Part shown: positions 1 through 8,390 of the stretch, piece after piece
Position numbering within the stretch: the stretch's first letter is position 1
Layout of the letters: every line of letters begins with the position of its first letter
Source of the DNA: Chloracidobacterium validum
GTDB lineage: Bacteria > Acidobacteriota > Blastocatellia > Chloracidobacteriales > Chloracidobacteriaceae
Assembly: GCF_018304825.1 (NCBI RefSeq)
Contig: NZ_CP072648.1
Span: forward strand, 541,501 to 605,500
Length of the DNA: 64,000 nt
Reading direction: 5' to 3'
Made by a program: the position numbers and the translations under genes
Notes under the pieces: model-generated
Seen by the model: the letters and a program-made list of their open reading frames with translations, nothing else
Told to the model about the DNA's origin: nothing
Database searches by the model: none

Positions 1-201
<201 letters not shown>

Positions 202-382
202 CATAGGGCCGCCGCTGGCTAGTTCCGACAGATAGGTTTGACACCCCTTTCACATTGGTGATAGAAGGCGGGCACTTCTGGTTGAGATTCCTGAGTGTTT
301 CTTGTTTCCGTCCTAATCCGTTCTCACAGATTGTGCGCTCGGAATCTCGACGCCATTCAGACCGCGATTTTTTGGAGAAGCC

Positions 383-1708
383 ATGACTTCATACATTAGT
401 CTTTGGCGCGCGTCCGCATTCTGCGTGTTGACCGCTTGCGGAGCGTCCGTGACGTTGGCGCAGTCGCCCGTGCCAACCACGATTGCGCCGACTAGTTCGC
501 CTGGACGTACGCTCATTGCGACCGCCGAGCGGCACTACAGGCAAGGTGAAGAAGCCTTCCGCAACGGAAACTTTGAGGCCGCTCAACGGTGTTTTGCCGC
601 GGCTAAATCCGTGCTTGAACAAGCGCCAGAGCAACTTCGCGCTGAACAGGACGTTCAGGCTTACGCTTTTGAATTACAAGGGCGTATCGAACTCTTGCAA
701 ACTGGGTTGCGTCAATCGGCGCTGGTGGCAAGTGGTTCCTATCGGGATGAGCTGGCCGCGCTGGACGTGAGCCGCATTAGCACTCGCCCAACGAGCGAGC
801 TTGATATGTCAAACTTTGACTTCAAGTTCACGGTGACAGCTCAGGTTTACCAGTTCATGAACTTCTACACGGTTGGGCGGGGACGCGCCACGATGGAGCG
901 CGGACTGGTTCGCTCAGGCCGCTACCGTGAGATGGCCGAGCGCATCTTCGCCGAGGAAGGTGTGCCAAAAGACCTAATCTGGCTGGCGCAGGTCGAGTCG
1001 GTTTGGCAGCCCCGCGCGTTGTCCTTCGCCAAGGCGCGCGGTATTTGGCAGTTCATTCCAGGAACGGGTGCGCGTTTTGGTCTCCGCCAAGACGCTTACA
1101 TGGATGAGCGGGTCGCGCCTGAAGCTTCAACCCGCGCTGCGGCGCGTTATCTCAAGTTTTTGCACAACTACTTTGCCGGTGACTGGTTGCTGGCAATGGC
1201 CGCCTATAACTGTGGTGAGCGGAATGTCGAGCGCGCGATTGAGCGGTGCGGCTATGCCGACTTCTGGGAACTACACCAGCGTGCACTGCTACCCCGTGAA
1301 ACCCAGAATTATGTCCCGGCAATTCTGGCGGTGATTGCAATTGCTAAAAATCAGAAGCAGTATGGTTTCGATGTGACCCCTGAACCGCCCATGCGGTATG
1401 ACACCTTCCCGCTTGACACACCAACCTCGCTAGCTGTGGCTGCTGAGGCGCTCCAGATGCCAATCAGTGAACTTTCAACGCTCAACCCGGAACTGCACCG
1501 GGGACTTGCGCCGACCGGTTTCAACCTCAAGATTCCCGCCGGTACACGCGAGCGGTTTGCCGTAGCCTATGCTGCGCTTACACCACAGGACCGGCTTGGT
1601 TCAGCGCCGGCTACCCCGACCTTGGCCGAAGGCCGGTCGGTGGCCCAGCCGCGTTATACCACGCGCAATGCCCGCACGACGGGTCGTCGTTATCGTACGC
1701 GGTACTAA
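383..1708 (+). CDS. Membrane-bound lytic murein transglycosylase, MltD-like
   Basis: This 441-residue exported protein probably cleaves peptidoglycan glycan strands in the periplasm. An N-terminal signal peptide (about residues 1-26, ending near LAQS) is followed by a helical region. A soluble lytic transglycosylase domain covers roughly residues 180-330. It contains the catalytic glutamate Glu205 in VESVWQPRA, the GIWQFIPGTG motif and the closing AYNCGERNV motif. Near residues 345-385, LAVAAEALQMPISELSTLNP and LKIPAG resemble a LysM module, which would bind peptidoglycan. The C-terminus is rich in Arg and Thr. The ATG is preceded by ggagaag. A rho-independent terminator follows at 1743-1790. 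The family call is firm; the exact subclass is less certain. Confidence 0.85.
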   Translation: MTSYISLWRASAFCVLTACGASVTLAQSPVPTTIAPTSSPGRTLIATAERHYRQGEEAFRNGNFEAAQRCFAAAKSVLEQAPEQLRAEQDVQAYAFELQGRIELLQTGLRQSALVASGSYRDELAALDVSRISTRPTSELDMSNFDFKFTVTAQVYQFMNFYTVGRGRATMERGLVRSGRYREMAERIFAEEGVPKDLIWLAQVESVWQPRALSFAKARGIWQFIPGTGARFGLRQDAYMDERVAPEASTRAAARYLKFLHNYFAGDWLLAMAAYNCGERNVERAIERCGYADFWELHQRALLPRETQNYVPAILAVIAIAKNQKQYGFDVTPEPPMRYDTFPLDTPTSLAVAAEALQMPISELSTLNPELHRGLAPTGFNLKIPAGTRERFAVAYAALTPQDRLGSAPATPTLAEGRSVAQPRYTTRNARTTGRRYRTRY

Positions 1709-1742
1709 GACCGATTTGGTTGCTCGACTGAAGGACTCTTCG

Positions 1743-1790
1743 GCCCCGTTGGCTGCGTTCCTAGCTGGGATGCTCCAAACGGGGCTTTTT
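1743..1790 (+). terminator. Rho-independent terminator after the lytic transglycosylase
   Basis: The arm gccccgttgg (1743-1752) pairs with ccaaacggggc (1775-1785) with one bulged A, and ttttt follows at 1786-1790. It lies 34 bases after the upstream stop codon and ends 10 bases before the pyrF ATG, so pyrF would need a promoter inside it or some readthrough. Confidence 0.7.
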
Positions 1791-1800
1791 CGTGCGCTGC

Positions 1801-2541
1801 ATGACCAGCCCTGAGCTTTCGCCGGCCGCGCGGCTTTTCGTGGCGCTTGACACCCCAGACCCGGCTTTCGCCGAGCGGCTCGTTCATGGATTGTCGCCCT
1901 ACGTTGGTGGGTTCAAGATCGGAAAAACGTTGTTTACGGCAGCCGGCCCGTCAATTGTGGCCTTGGCGCTGGCGACGGGCGCGCGCGTGTTTCTGGATTT
2001 GAAGTTCCATGACATCCCCAATACGGTTGCCGGTGCGGTGGTGTCAGCGGCACAGCTTGGCGTTCATCTGTGCACGGTACATACACTGGGTGGTCGGGCG
2101 ATGCTTCAGGCGGCAAGCGCCGCCTTGGCAACCATGCCAGGGAACGCGCCGCCAATGCATGGCGCTCGTCCGGTCATTCTGGGGGTCACGCTGTTGACAA
2201 GTGCCGATCAGGCGACACTCGACGAGGTTGGCATCCTCGGAACGCCTGAACAAGTCGTGTCACGGTTGACGCGACTGGCTGTAGAGTGCGGCCTGGGCGG
2301 CATTGTTTGCTCGCCACATGAAATCCCCACCGTTCGGAGCCTGGTGCCCGATGACTTCGTCATCGTGACGCCGGGTATTCGCCCACGCAGCGCCCTCCCA
2401 GATGACCAGCGGCGCGTGGCAACGCCAAGCGACGCCCTGGCGGCCGGTGCAACGTACTTGGTGATTGGACGGCCAATCACGGCTGCGCCCGATCCCGCCG
2501 CGGCTGCCCAGCGACTCCTGGATGAGATGACCGCCACCTGA
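1801..2541 (+). CDS. pyrF: Orotidine 5'-phosphate decarboxylase
   Basis: This enzyme decarboxylates OMP to UMP, the last step of de novo pyrimidine synthesis, in the cytoplasm. The beta-barrel begins with LFVALDTPDP. The diagnostic active-site motif DLKFHDIPNT has Asp66, Lys68 and Asp71, and the phosphate-binding end reads VTPGIRPR followed by YLVIGRPIT. Its length of 246 residues is normal. I chose the ATG at 1801 because the alternative GTG at 1792 lies directly against the terminator; neither has a clear Shine-Dalgarno sequence. No other pyrimidine gene is adjacent. Confidence 0.92.
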   Translation: MTSPELSPAARLFVALDTPDPAFAERLVHGLSPYVGGFKIGKTLFTAAGPSIVALALATGARVFLDLKFHDIPNTVAGAVVSAAQLGVHLCTVHTLGGRAMLQAASAALATMPGNAPPMHGARPVILGVTLLTSADQATLDEVGILGTPEQVVSRLTRLAVECGLGGIVCSPHEIPTVRSLVPDDFVIVTPGIRPRSALPDDQRRVATPSDALAAGATYLVIGRPITAAPDPAAAAQRLLDEMTAT

Positions 2542-2598
2542 CAACGCACCGGGCGGCGGCCGTGTGTTTTCTTTTCACGTACAGGAAGCAAATTGACT

Positions 2599-3294
2599 AT
2601 GTTGGAAGCAGGTTACCTGACTGCTTTCCATCCGAGGTCTATGCCCATGCTTCCACTGCTGATGACGCCGAGCTTGGTTGTTTTTCTCCAAGATGCGCCA
2701 AGTTTCAATCAATTGCCGTTACCGATGCGCATTACGTTCACGGTGGTTGCGATTGGAACGATGTATGCCGTCTGGGTCTTTGTTTTTCGGGACTTGGTAC
2801 GCCAGGCGACCCGAGTGGATACCCGTGACCGAGAGCGGTTGAGCAGCTTGGCGGAAGCCCATGATTTGGGTGCTGCGACCAGTGAGCCAGTCGTGCTCGA
2901 TCGCATCAATATCGCAGATGTAGATGAGTCTGAACGCGCCTACAGCGCCATTCAGCTATTCGAGCGCGGACTTGCCCTGACGAGCCTGCACCATCAAGGG
3001 TGGCAGTCCGAAATGGTGATACCCTATATCGAGCTGGAAGCGGTGCGGAGTTATGGTGAATGGCAGTTGACGGGGTTTCGCGCCGCCGTGCTTGGTCCAC
3101 TGGCTTATCTCGTTCAAAAGAAACGGTATTACCTTGGTGTGCTGGCAAGGAATAAGGAAGGTTCGACCCAGACGATATTGCTCCAGGGAAGCCGGCGTAT
3201 AACGGAAAAACTGGGTGATTCAATCCGTTTGGCGCAAGCCGCCGCACTATCCCCGATCGCCGATCCAGACCCCCTGTTGTCAGTGGTCAGCTAA
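2599..3294 (+). CDS. Hypothetical protein with one membrane segment
   Basis: I do not recognise this 231-residue protein. The ATG at 2599 follows aggaag at 2583-2588 at a suitable distance; a TTG at 2593 and an ATG at 2641 are alternatives. A hydrophobic segment near residues 45-63 (TFTVVAIGTMYAVWVFVF) is followed by a charged soluble part. This includes a possible beta-rich module (GWQSEMVIPYIELEAVRSYGEW) that could resemble a PH-like domain, although that is only an impression. It is probably a single-pass inner-membrane protein with its bulk in the cytoplasm. It lies 57 bases downstream of pyrF on the same strand. Confidence 0.6.
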   Translation: MLEAGYLTAFHPRSMPMLPLLMTPSLVVFLQDAPSFNQLPLPMRITFTVVAIGTMYAVWVFVFRDLVRQATRVDTRDRERLSSLAEAHDLGAATSEPVVLDRINIADVDESERAYSAIQLFERGLALTSLHHQGWQSEMVIPYIELEAVRSYGEWQLTGFRAAVLGPLAYLVQKKRYYLGVLARNKEGSTQTILLQGSRRITEKLGDSIRLAQAAALSPIADPDPLLSVVS

Positions 3295-3336
3295 AGCAAG
3301 TCTAGAGAAAAAGTATTTCCCCTTTTTCCCTGGGTT

Positions 3337-3348
3337 CGTTTATAAACG
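3337..3348. promoter_or_regulatory. Perfect 12-bp palindrome, possible operator
   Basis: cgtttataaacg is a perfect palindrome lying 76 bases upstream of the small ribbon-helix-helix-like gene. The embedded tataaa could serve as a -10 element, although no good -35 stands in front of it. Short palindromes of this kind are typical autoregulatory operators of ribbon-helix-helix proteins. The link to the neighbouring gene is inferred. Confidence 0.35.
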
Positions 3349-3423
3349 GGTAGGTACTTTCAAGTCATTCTCGCCACTTGAAGTCATGACCAAAAATAGC
3401 CCACAAAGGGGAACGTAAAGCAT

Positions 3424-3675
3424 ATGCCAAACACAAAACAGTCATCCACGCCAGGTGAAACAAAAAAGCGCCGTGGAAGGGTGGCGCAAAGCCTTACCAT
3501 TCCGGTGAGTCGTCAGACAATGGCCGTTCTGGAAACGTACGTCATGCTCGGACAAGCCACTTCAGCGAGCGCCGTAGCGGGCAAACTTCTTGCTCGCGCG
3601 GCTGATGAATTACGTGAAAATCTTGCTCGCCAGTTGAGTAGCAATCTTGGCCGCGAGCCGAAGGCTGAAGACTGA
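3424..3675 (+). CDS. Small basic protein, possible ribbon-helix-helix DNA-binding protein
   Basis: This 83-residue protein has a polar, basic N-terminus (KKRRGR). A segment of about 45 residues follows that reads like a ribbon-helix-helix fold: a short strand (AQSLTIPV), a first helix (SRQTMAVLETYVML), a turn (GQATSAS) and a second helix (AVAGKLLARAADELREN). This is a structural guess from the pattern of hydrophobic residues rather than a family match. The ATG at 3424 follows a weak aaag; the stronger agggga lies further upstream. A perfect palindrome lies 76 bases upstream, which would fit self-regulation. The partner and target are unknown. Confidence 0.5.
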   Translation: MPNTKQSSTPGETKKRRGRVAQSLTIPVSRQTMAVLETYVMLGQATSASAVAGKLLARAADELRENLARQLSSNLGREPKAED

Positions 3676-4195
3676 CCATTAGCCCATACAAGTAACCAGT
3701 CAAGCGATGCTGCCCATGGCAGCACATAGTCTTACGGTAGGGCGATGAAACGTCGTCCTACCAGCCTCGTCGCCGACCTGACCTGCGTCCATCCCCCCGG
3801 TGGACGACTCCTTATCACGCCGCTATCGCTAGCCAGGTTTTTGGTCGGCTCGCCTGGCTACAGGCTTTGTACCTTTCATCAGGGCGTGCTCTATCTCCAG
3901 ACTTGAAATTTCTCACTAGAACGCTTCGAGTTTCGGACTCAGGGGCATTCCCCCACCCACCACTGAAGTCCGCCTCGCCGCTGAAGTCCTCCGTAAGCGC
4001 CCGCTCATGGGGCGGTAACCTTGAAAAGCCAACCCTTGAAAATGATGCAGTGTCCCTTTCGGTACGAACGGAGTTCCTTTCATCGGCGCATAATCTGGAT
4101 TAGGCTTGCTCACGGCGGCTTTCCTCTGGCTATCCGGCTGCGTCCTCATCAGGTAGCCAACGTTACATTGACCTATTTAGCTAGGAACTCACGTT
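3676..4195. other. 520-base non-coding stretch with strong hairpins
   Basis: No credible gene is seen here. Short open frames exist on both strands (for example 3867-4103) but they lack ribosome-binding sites and protein-like composition. Two hairpins stand out. In 3736-3762 the arm ggtagggcga pairs with tcgtcctacc around a 7-base loop, with one G-U pair. In 3830-3860 tagccagg pairs with cctggcta. A ctgaagtcc-type element occurs twice around 3963-3990. It could be an unrecognised structured RNA, a long leader of the Clp gene or a decayed mobile element. It matches no RNA family I can recall; RNase P, tmRNA and SRP RNA were considered. Confidence 0.35.
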
Positions 4196-6541
4196 ATGTT
4201 CGAGCGATACACCGAAAAGGCCCGTCGGGTCGTTTTCTTTGCCCGGTATGAAGCCGGCCAGTTCGGGGCGTCATCCATTGATGCCGAGCACCTGTTACTG
4301 GGACTGATGCGCGAAGACAAGGTGCTGGCCAATCGGTTCTTTCTCAAGGCGCACCTGACACTCGATGGTGTACGGCGTGACATCGAAGCCCGCACGGTAC
4401 GGCGTGAGCGCACGACCGTAGCGATGGATTTACCCTTATCTCCCGAAGCCAAGCGCATTTTGGTTCATGCCGCCGAGGAAGCGGAGCGCATGAACTTGCG
4501 CGCAATCGGCACGGAGCACTTGCTGTTGGCTTTGCTGCGGGAAGAAAACAGCCTCGCGGCACGCATCCTCTATGAACACGGCTTGCGTCCACACGCCATC
4601 CGTGAGGAGATTTTGCGAACCCTATCGCCGCCACCGCCAGCGACGCCAACCGGCAGCAACAAAAAGGAAACCAGTGGCATTGCCGAATACAGCCGCGATC
4701 TGACCGACATGGCGGCGCGTCGAATGCTCGATCCCCTCATCGGGCGGAGCGTCGAGATCGAGCGGGTGATTCAGATTCTCTGTCGTCGCAACAAAAACAA
4801 TCCCCTACTGATTGGCGAACCAGGGGTGGGCAAAACCGCCATTGTCGAGGGACTCGCCCAGCGGATCGTCAGCGGTGAAGTACCCCGCTTTCTGGCCGAT
4901 AAACGGATCGTCGCGCTTGACTTGAGCTTGATTGTGGCTGGAACGAAATACCGTGGGCAGTTTGAAGAACGCCTCAAAAACATCATGCGCGAGCTGGCCG
5001 AAGCGCGGAACATCATTGTGTTTATTGACGAGATTCACACCCTTGTTGGCGCTGGCTCGGCTGAAGGCTCACTGGATGCAGCGAATATCATGAAGCCGGC
5101 GCTGTCGCGTGGCGAGATTCAGTGCATCGGCGCGACGACTCCGGCCGATTTCCGGCGCAGTATTGAAAAGGATCGTTCCCTTGAGCGGCGGTTCCAGTCG
5201 GTTCCCGTCGCGCCGCCCAGTGAGGATGATGCTCTCGTCATCCTGGCTGGCTTGAAGGAAAAATACGAAGACTTCCATGGCGTGACGTACACGCCAGAGG
5301 CCCTGGCCGCGGCGGTTCATCAGTCGAATCGCTACATTGTGGATCGCTTCTTGCCAGACAAGGCGATTGACCTGATTGATGAAGCTGGCACGCAGGTTAA
5401 GCTTCGGGCGGCCCAGCTCCCGCCAGCGCCCCGGCGGACCGGCTACTTTACAAACTTTGGCAATGAGTCATCGCCAGCCCCGGAAGCCCCCGCGCCGGTG
5501 ACGGTCGTTTCGCGCGCCGACGTGGAAGAAGTCATTGCCCGCTGGACGGGGATTCCGGTTGCCGCGCTCAAGGAAGACGATGTGCAGAAGCTTCTGCGCC
5601 TCGAAGACGAGCTGCACCGCCGGGTCATTAGTCAGGATCGAGCAATCTCAGCTCTTGCCCGCGCCATCCGGCGCTCGCGGGCCGGCGTCCGCAGTCCGAA
5701 GCGGCCGGTCGGCAGCTTCCTGTTCCTTGGGCCGACCGGTGTTGGCAAGACCGAGTCGGCGCGCACGCTGGCGGAACTGCTCTTTGGCACGGAGCGCGCA
5801 CTCATCCGTTTCGACATGTCGGAATATATGGAGAAGCACGCCGTTGCCAAGTTAATCGGCTCCCCGCCCGGTTACGTCGGCCACGAAGAAGGCGGGCAGT
5901 TGACCGAGCGTGTCCGACGGCATCCCTACTCGGTGTTGCTTTTCGACGAAATCGAGAAAGCGCACCCAGACTTGTTCAACCTGCTGTTGCAGGTTCTCGA
6001 AGACGGACAGCTCACCGATAGCCTGGGCACTACCGTCAACTTCAAGAACTGCATCATCATTTTGACCTCGAATATCGGGGCCCGGCTGATTCAGAAACGC
6101 GGACGCCTCGGCTTCCATCCGAGCGGTCAGTCAGATGACGAGGCTTCGGTGATGAATGCCGTCCGGCAGACCTTCAGCCCGGAGTTCATCAATCGGTTGG
6201 ATGACATCATCCTTTTTGAACCGCTCGTCGAAGCCGACCTCGAAGCCATCGTCGCCCTGTTGTTTGCCCACCTCAATGAAACGCTCGTCCACCGTGGGTT
6301 GGCGCTGACCGCCACCCCGGAAGCGCTCCGCTGGATTGTTCAGCAAACGGCATCCGAACGCCAATATGGGGCGCGGCCACTCCGGCGCGCATTGCAGCGC
6401 TTTGTCGAGGACCCGCTTTCCGATGCGGTCATTCGCGGTGATTTCAAGGATGTGACGCAGGTCGAAGTGTTCGTGGCGGATGATCAGCTTCAGTTCCGCG
6501 CCCTCGTGGTGGAGCCTACGGAGGTGTTGGCGGCCACCTAA
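4196..6541 (+). CDS. clpC: Clp protease ATP-binding subunit, ClpC/ClpA type lacking a middle domain
   Basis: This 781-residue AAA+ unfoldase would feed proteins to ClpP. Two Clp N repeats occupy about residues 1-145. The first AAA domain has Walker A GEPGVGKT at 207-214, and the second has GPTGVGKT at 512-519. A GRLGFH tripeptide loop after the second Walker B region matches the ClpP-docking loop. Typical ClpC proteins carry a UVR-type coiled-coil middle domain between IDLIDEAG and the second ring. Here there is only a Pro/Ala-rich linker of about 45 residues, so the architecture approaches ClpA. The start follows aggaact. No clpP, mcsA or mcsB gene is adjacent. A hairpin follows at 6577-6612. 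Confidence 0.88.
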   Translation: MFERYTEKARRVVFFARYEAGQFGASSIDAEHLLLGLMREDKVLANRFFLKAHLTLDGVRRDIEARTVRRERTTVAMDLPLSPEAKRILVHAAEEAERMNLRAIGTEHLLLALLREENSLAARILYEHGLRPHAIREEILRTLSPPPPATPTGSNKKETSGIAEYSRDLTDMAARRMLDPLIGRSVEIERVIQILCRRNKNNPLLIGEPGVGKTAIVEGLAQRIVSGEVPRFLADKRIVALDLSLIVAGTKYRGQFEERLKNIMRELAEARNIIVFIDEIHTLVGAGSAEGSLDAANIMKPALSRGEIQCIGATTPADFRRSIEKDRSLERRFQSVPVAPPSEDDALVILAGLKEKYEDFHGVTYTPEALAAAVHQSNRYIVDRFLPDKAIDLIDEAGTQVKLRAAQLPPAPRRTGYFTNFGNESSPAPEAPAPVTVVSRADVEEVIARWTGIPVAALKEDDVQKLLRLEDELHRRVISQDRAISALARAIRRSRAGVRSPKRPVGSFLFLGPTGVGKTESARTLAELLFGTERALIRFDMSEYMEKHAVAKLIGSPPGYVGHEEGGQLTERVRRHPYSVLLFDEIEKAHPDLFNLLLQVLEDGQLTDSLGTTVNFKNCIIILTSNIGARLIQKRGRLGFHPSGQSDDEASVMNAVRQTFSPEFINRLDDIILFEPLVEADLEAIVALLFAHLNETLVHRGLALTATPEALRWIVQQTASERQYGARPLRRALQRFVEDPLSDAVIRGDFKDVTQVEVFVADDQLQFRALVVEPTEVLAAT

Positions 6542-6576
6542 AGGGGATGAGTTTGGTGTCAGCACTTCGGTGCGCT

Positions 6577-6612
6577 GGATGGCGTCGTTGGTATTGGGCA
6601 ACGACGCCATCC
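6577..6612 (+). terminator. 13-bp hairpin after the Clp ATPase gene
   Basis: ggatggcgtcgtt (6577-6589) pairs perfectly with aacgacgccatcc (6600-6612) around a 10-base loop, followed by ttgctttcc. The T-tract is weak, so this may be a terminator or an RNA-stabilising structure at the 3' end. Confidence 0.5.
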
Positions 6613-6709
6613 TTGCTTTCCGTGCCATTTCTTGACCGTCCTGCCGCCGCCGACTAGACTGCCAAGGCTATGTGCGCTTTCGCACACTCTTCTTTGAGGT
6701 CATCGTTCT

Positions 6710-8173
6710 ATGCCATTTCACATCACTGAGGACGGCAAAAAGCTCGTCACCCTGATTCCAGGGGACGGTATCGGGCCGGAATGCGTTGAGGCCACCCGCC
6801 GCATCATCGAGGCAACGGGGGCGGCGGTTGCGTGGGAAGAACGCGCGGCCGGCGCAAGTGTTTTCCAGCAAGGTGTACCGTCGGGCGTTTTGCCTGAAAC
6901 GATTGAGTCGATTTCCAAGACGCGCGTCGTGTTGAAGGGGCCGCTTGAAACGCCGGTCGGCTTTGGCGAAAAGAGCGCCAACGTGACATTGCGCAAGCTC
7001 TTCGAGACCTACGGCAACATTCGTCCGGTGCGCGAGATGCCGGGCGTGCCGACGCCGTTTACCGGGCGGCGACTGGACATGGTGGTTGTCCGCGAAAACG
7101 TCGAAGACCTCTATGCCGGGATCGAACACATGCAGACGCCCGGCGTGGCGCAGTGCCTGAAGCTCATTTCGCGCAAGGGCTGCGAGAAAATCGTCCGGCT
7201 GGCGTTTGAGTTTGCGCGGTCAGAGGGACGGACCCGCGTTCACTGCGCCACCAAGTCCAACATCATGAAGCAAACCGAGGGCATGCTCAAACGCACCTTT
7301 GAAGCCATTGCGCCTGAGTATCCCGACATCGAAGCCAATCACATCATCATTGATAACTGCGCGCACCAGTTGGTGAAGCGTCCAGAGCAGTTTGATGTCA
7401 TCGTCACGACAAACATGAACGGTGACATTCTCAGCGACCTGACCTCCGGGTTGATCGGCGGTTTGGGCTTCGCGCCTTCAGCCAACATCGGCAGCGAGGT
7501 GGCGATTTTCGAGGCCGTTCATGGGTCGGCGCCCAAGTACGCCGGTAAGGATGTCATCAATCCAACGGCCGTGCTGATGTCGGGTGTGATGATGCTGCGT
7601 CACTTGGGTGAGTTCGAGGCGGCCATCAAGATCGAGCATGCGCTTCTGGTGACGCTCGAACAGGGCATCCTCACCCGCGATATTGTTGGTGACGCCAAAG
7701 CGGTTGGGACGCGCGCCTTTACCGACGCCATCATCAACAACTTGGGCAAGCAATCTGAAAACTGGCGGGTCCGCGACTACAAGCCGATTGTCATGCCGAC
7801 CTTTCCGGCCGCGCCGGACGTGGTCAAGGCCGAGACGCGGCGGACCATTGGCGCCGACATTTTCGTGGAAACGGGCCAACTCCCTGAACAGCTTGGGCCG
7901 GCGCTCGAAGCCCTGGCCGAGGGCAGCGCGCTCAAGCTCAAGATGATTTCCAACCGTGGAACGAAAGTCTATCCATCGGTTGGCGCGATGACCGACTGCG
8001 TGGATCACTACCGTTGCCGCTTTGTGGCGCGGGATGCTGCCGGCGACCTCACCGACGCGCAGATTCTGGATTTGGTTCAGCGCATCGGTAGCCAGTACCG
8101 CTGGATGCACATTGAAAAGCTGCCTGAGTTTGATGGGGAAGCCGGATACACGAAGGCGCAGGGTGAGGATTAG
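6710..8173 (+). CDS. icd: Isocitrate dehydrogenase, long (Thermus-like) type
   Basis: It oxidatively decarboxylates isocitrate to 2-oxoglutarate in the TCA cycle. The 487-residue length, with about 140 extra C-terminal residues after the catalytic core, matches the Thermus-type long enzymes rather than the 416-residue E. coli form. Visible motifs are [10 protein letters not shown] at the N-terminus, the substrate-binding [31 protein letters not shown] and [15 protein letters not shown]. The Lys-Tyr pair in the last motif is the arrangement found in NADP-dependent enzymes; NAD-dependent relatives usually carry Asp-Ile there. NADP use is therefore likely but inferred. The gene stands alone and is followed by a strong terminator. 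Confidence 0.92.
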   Translation: MPFHITEDGKKLVTLIPGDGIGPECVEATRRIIEATGAAVAWEERAAGASVFQQGVPSGVLPETIESISKTRVVLKGPLETPVGFGEKSANVTLRKLFETYGNIRPVREMPGVPTPFTGRRLDMVVVRENVEDLYAGIEHMQTPGVAQCLKLISRKGCEKIVRLAFEFARSEGRTRVHCATKSNIMKQTEGMLKRTFEAIAPEYPDIEANHIIIDNCAHQLVKRPEQFDVIVTTNMNGDILSDLTSGLIGGLGFAPSANIGSEVAIFEAVHGSAPKYAGKDVINPTAVLMSGVMMLRHLGEFEAAIKIEHALLVTLEQGILTRDIVGDAKAVGTRAFTDAIINNLGKQSENWRVRDYKPIVMPTFPAAPDVVKAETRRTIGADIFVETGQLPEQLGPALEALAEGSALKLKMISNRGTKVYPSVGAMTDCVDHYRCRFVARDAAGDLTDAQILDLVQRIGSQYRWMHIEKLPEFDGEAGYTKAQGED

Positions 8174-8287
8174 GCCCTGAAGCCGGATTGTCCATACGGC
8201 GCGCGAGCTAGGGTTTGCGCGCGGCAGCGCCGGCAAAGTCCCTGAAAACCACGACCGATTGCGAGCGGTCAAAACCAATGAGCACGT

Positions 8288-8317
8288 ACCCCGTCCGCAA
8301 GGGCGGGGTTTGTTATT
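8288..8317 (+). terminator. Rho-independent terminator after icd
   Basis: accccgtcc (8288-8296) pairs with gggcggggt (8301-8309), including one G-U pair, around a GCAA tetraloop. It is followed by ttgttatt. It separates icd from the tandem repeat island. Confidence 0.75.
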
Positions 8318-8390
8318 CCCGACCGGTCCCGAAGCCGCGCTGGCGACTGGTCAAGAGCTGGTCAGATGTTGCGGACGTGCGCGGAGGAGG

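Noticed and set aside
3867-4103. 78-codon plus-strand frame (and 3916-4149 on minus) in the large intergenic region
   Set aside because: Neither has a ribosome-binding site or protein-like composition, and the hairpins here argue for non-coding function.
3676-4195. Known structured RNAs (RNase P, tmRNA, SRP RNA, cobalamin riboswitch)
   Set aside because: None of their conserved sequence motifs could be found on either strand.
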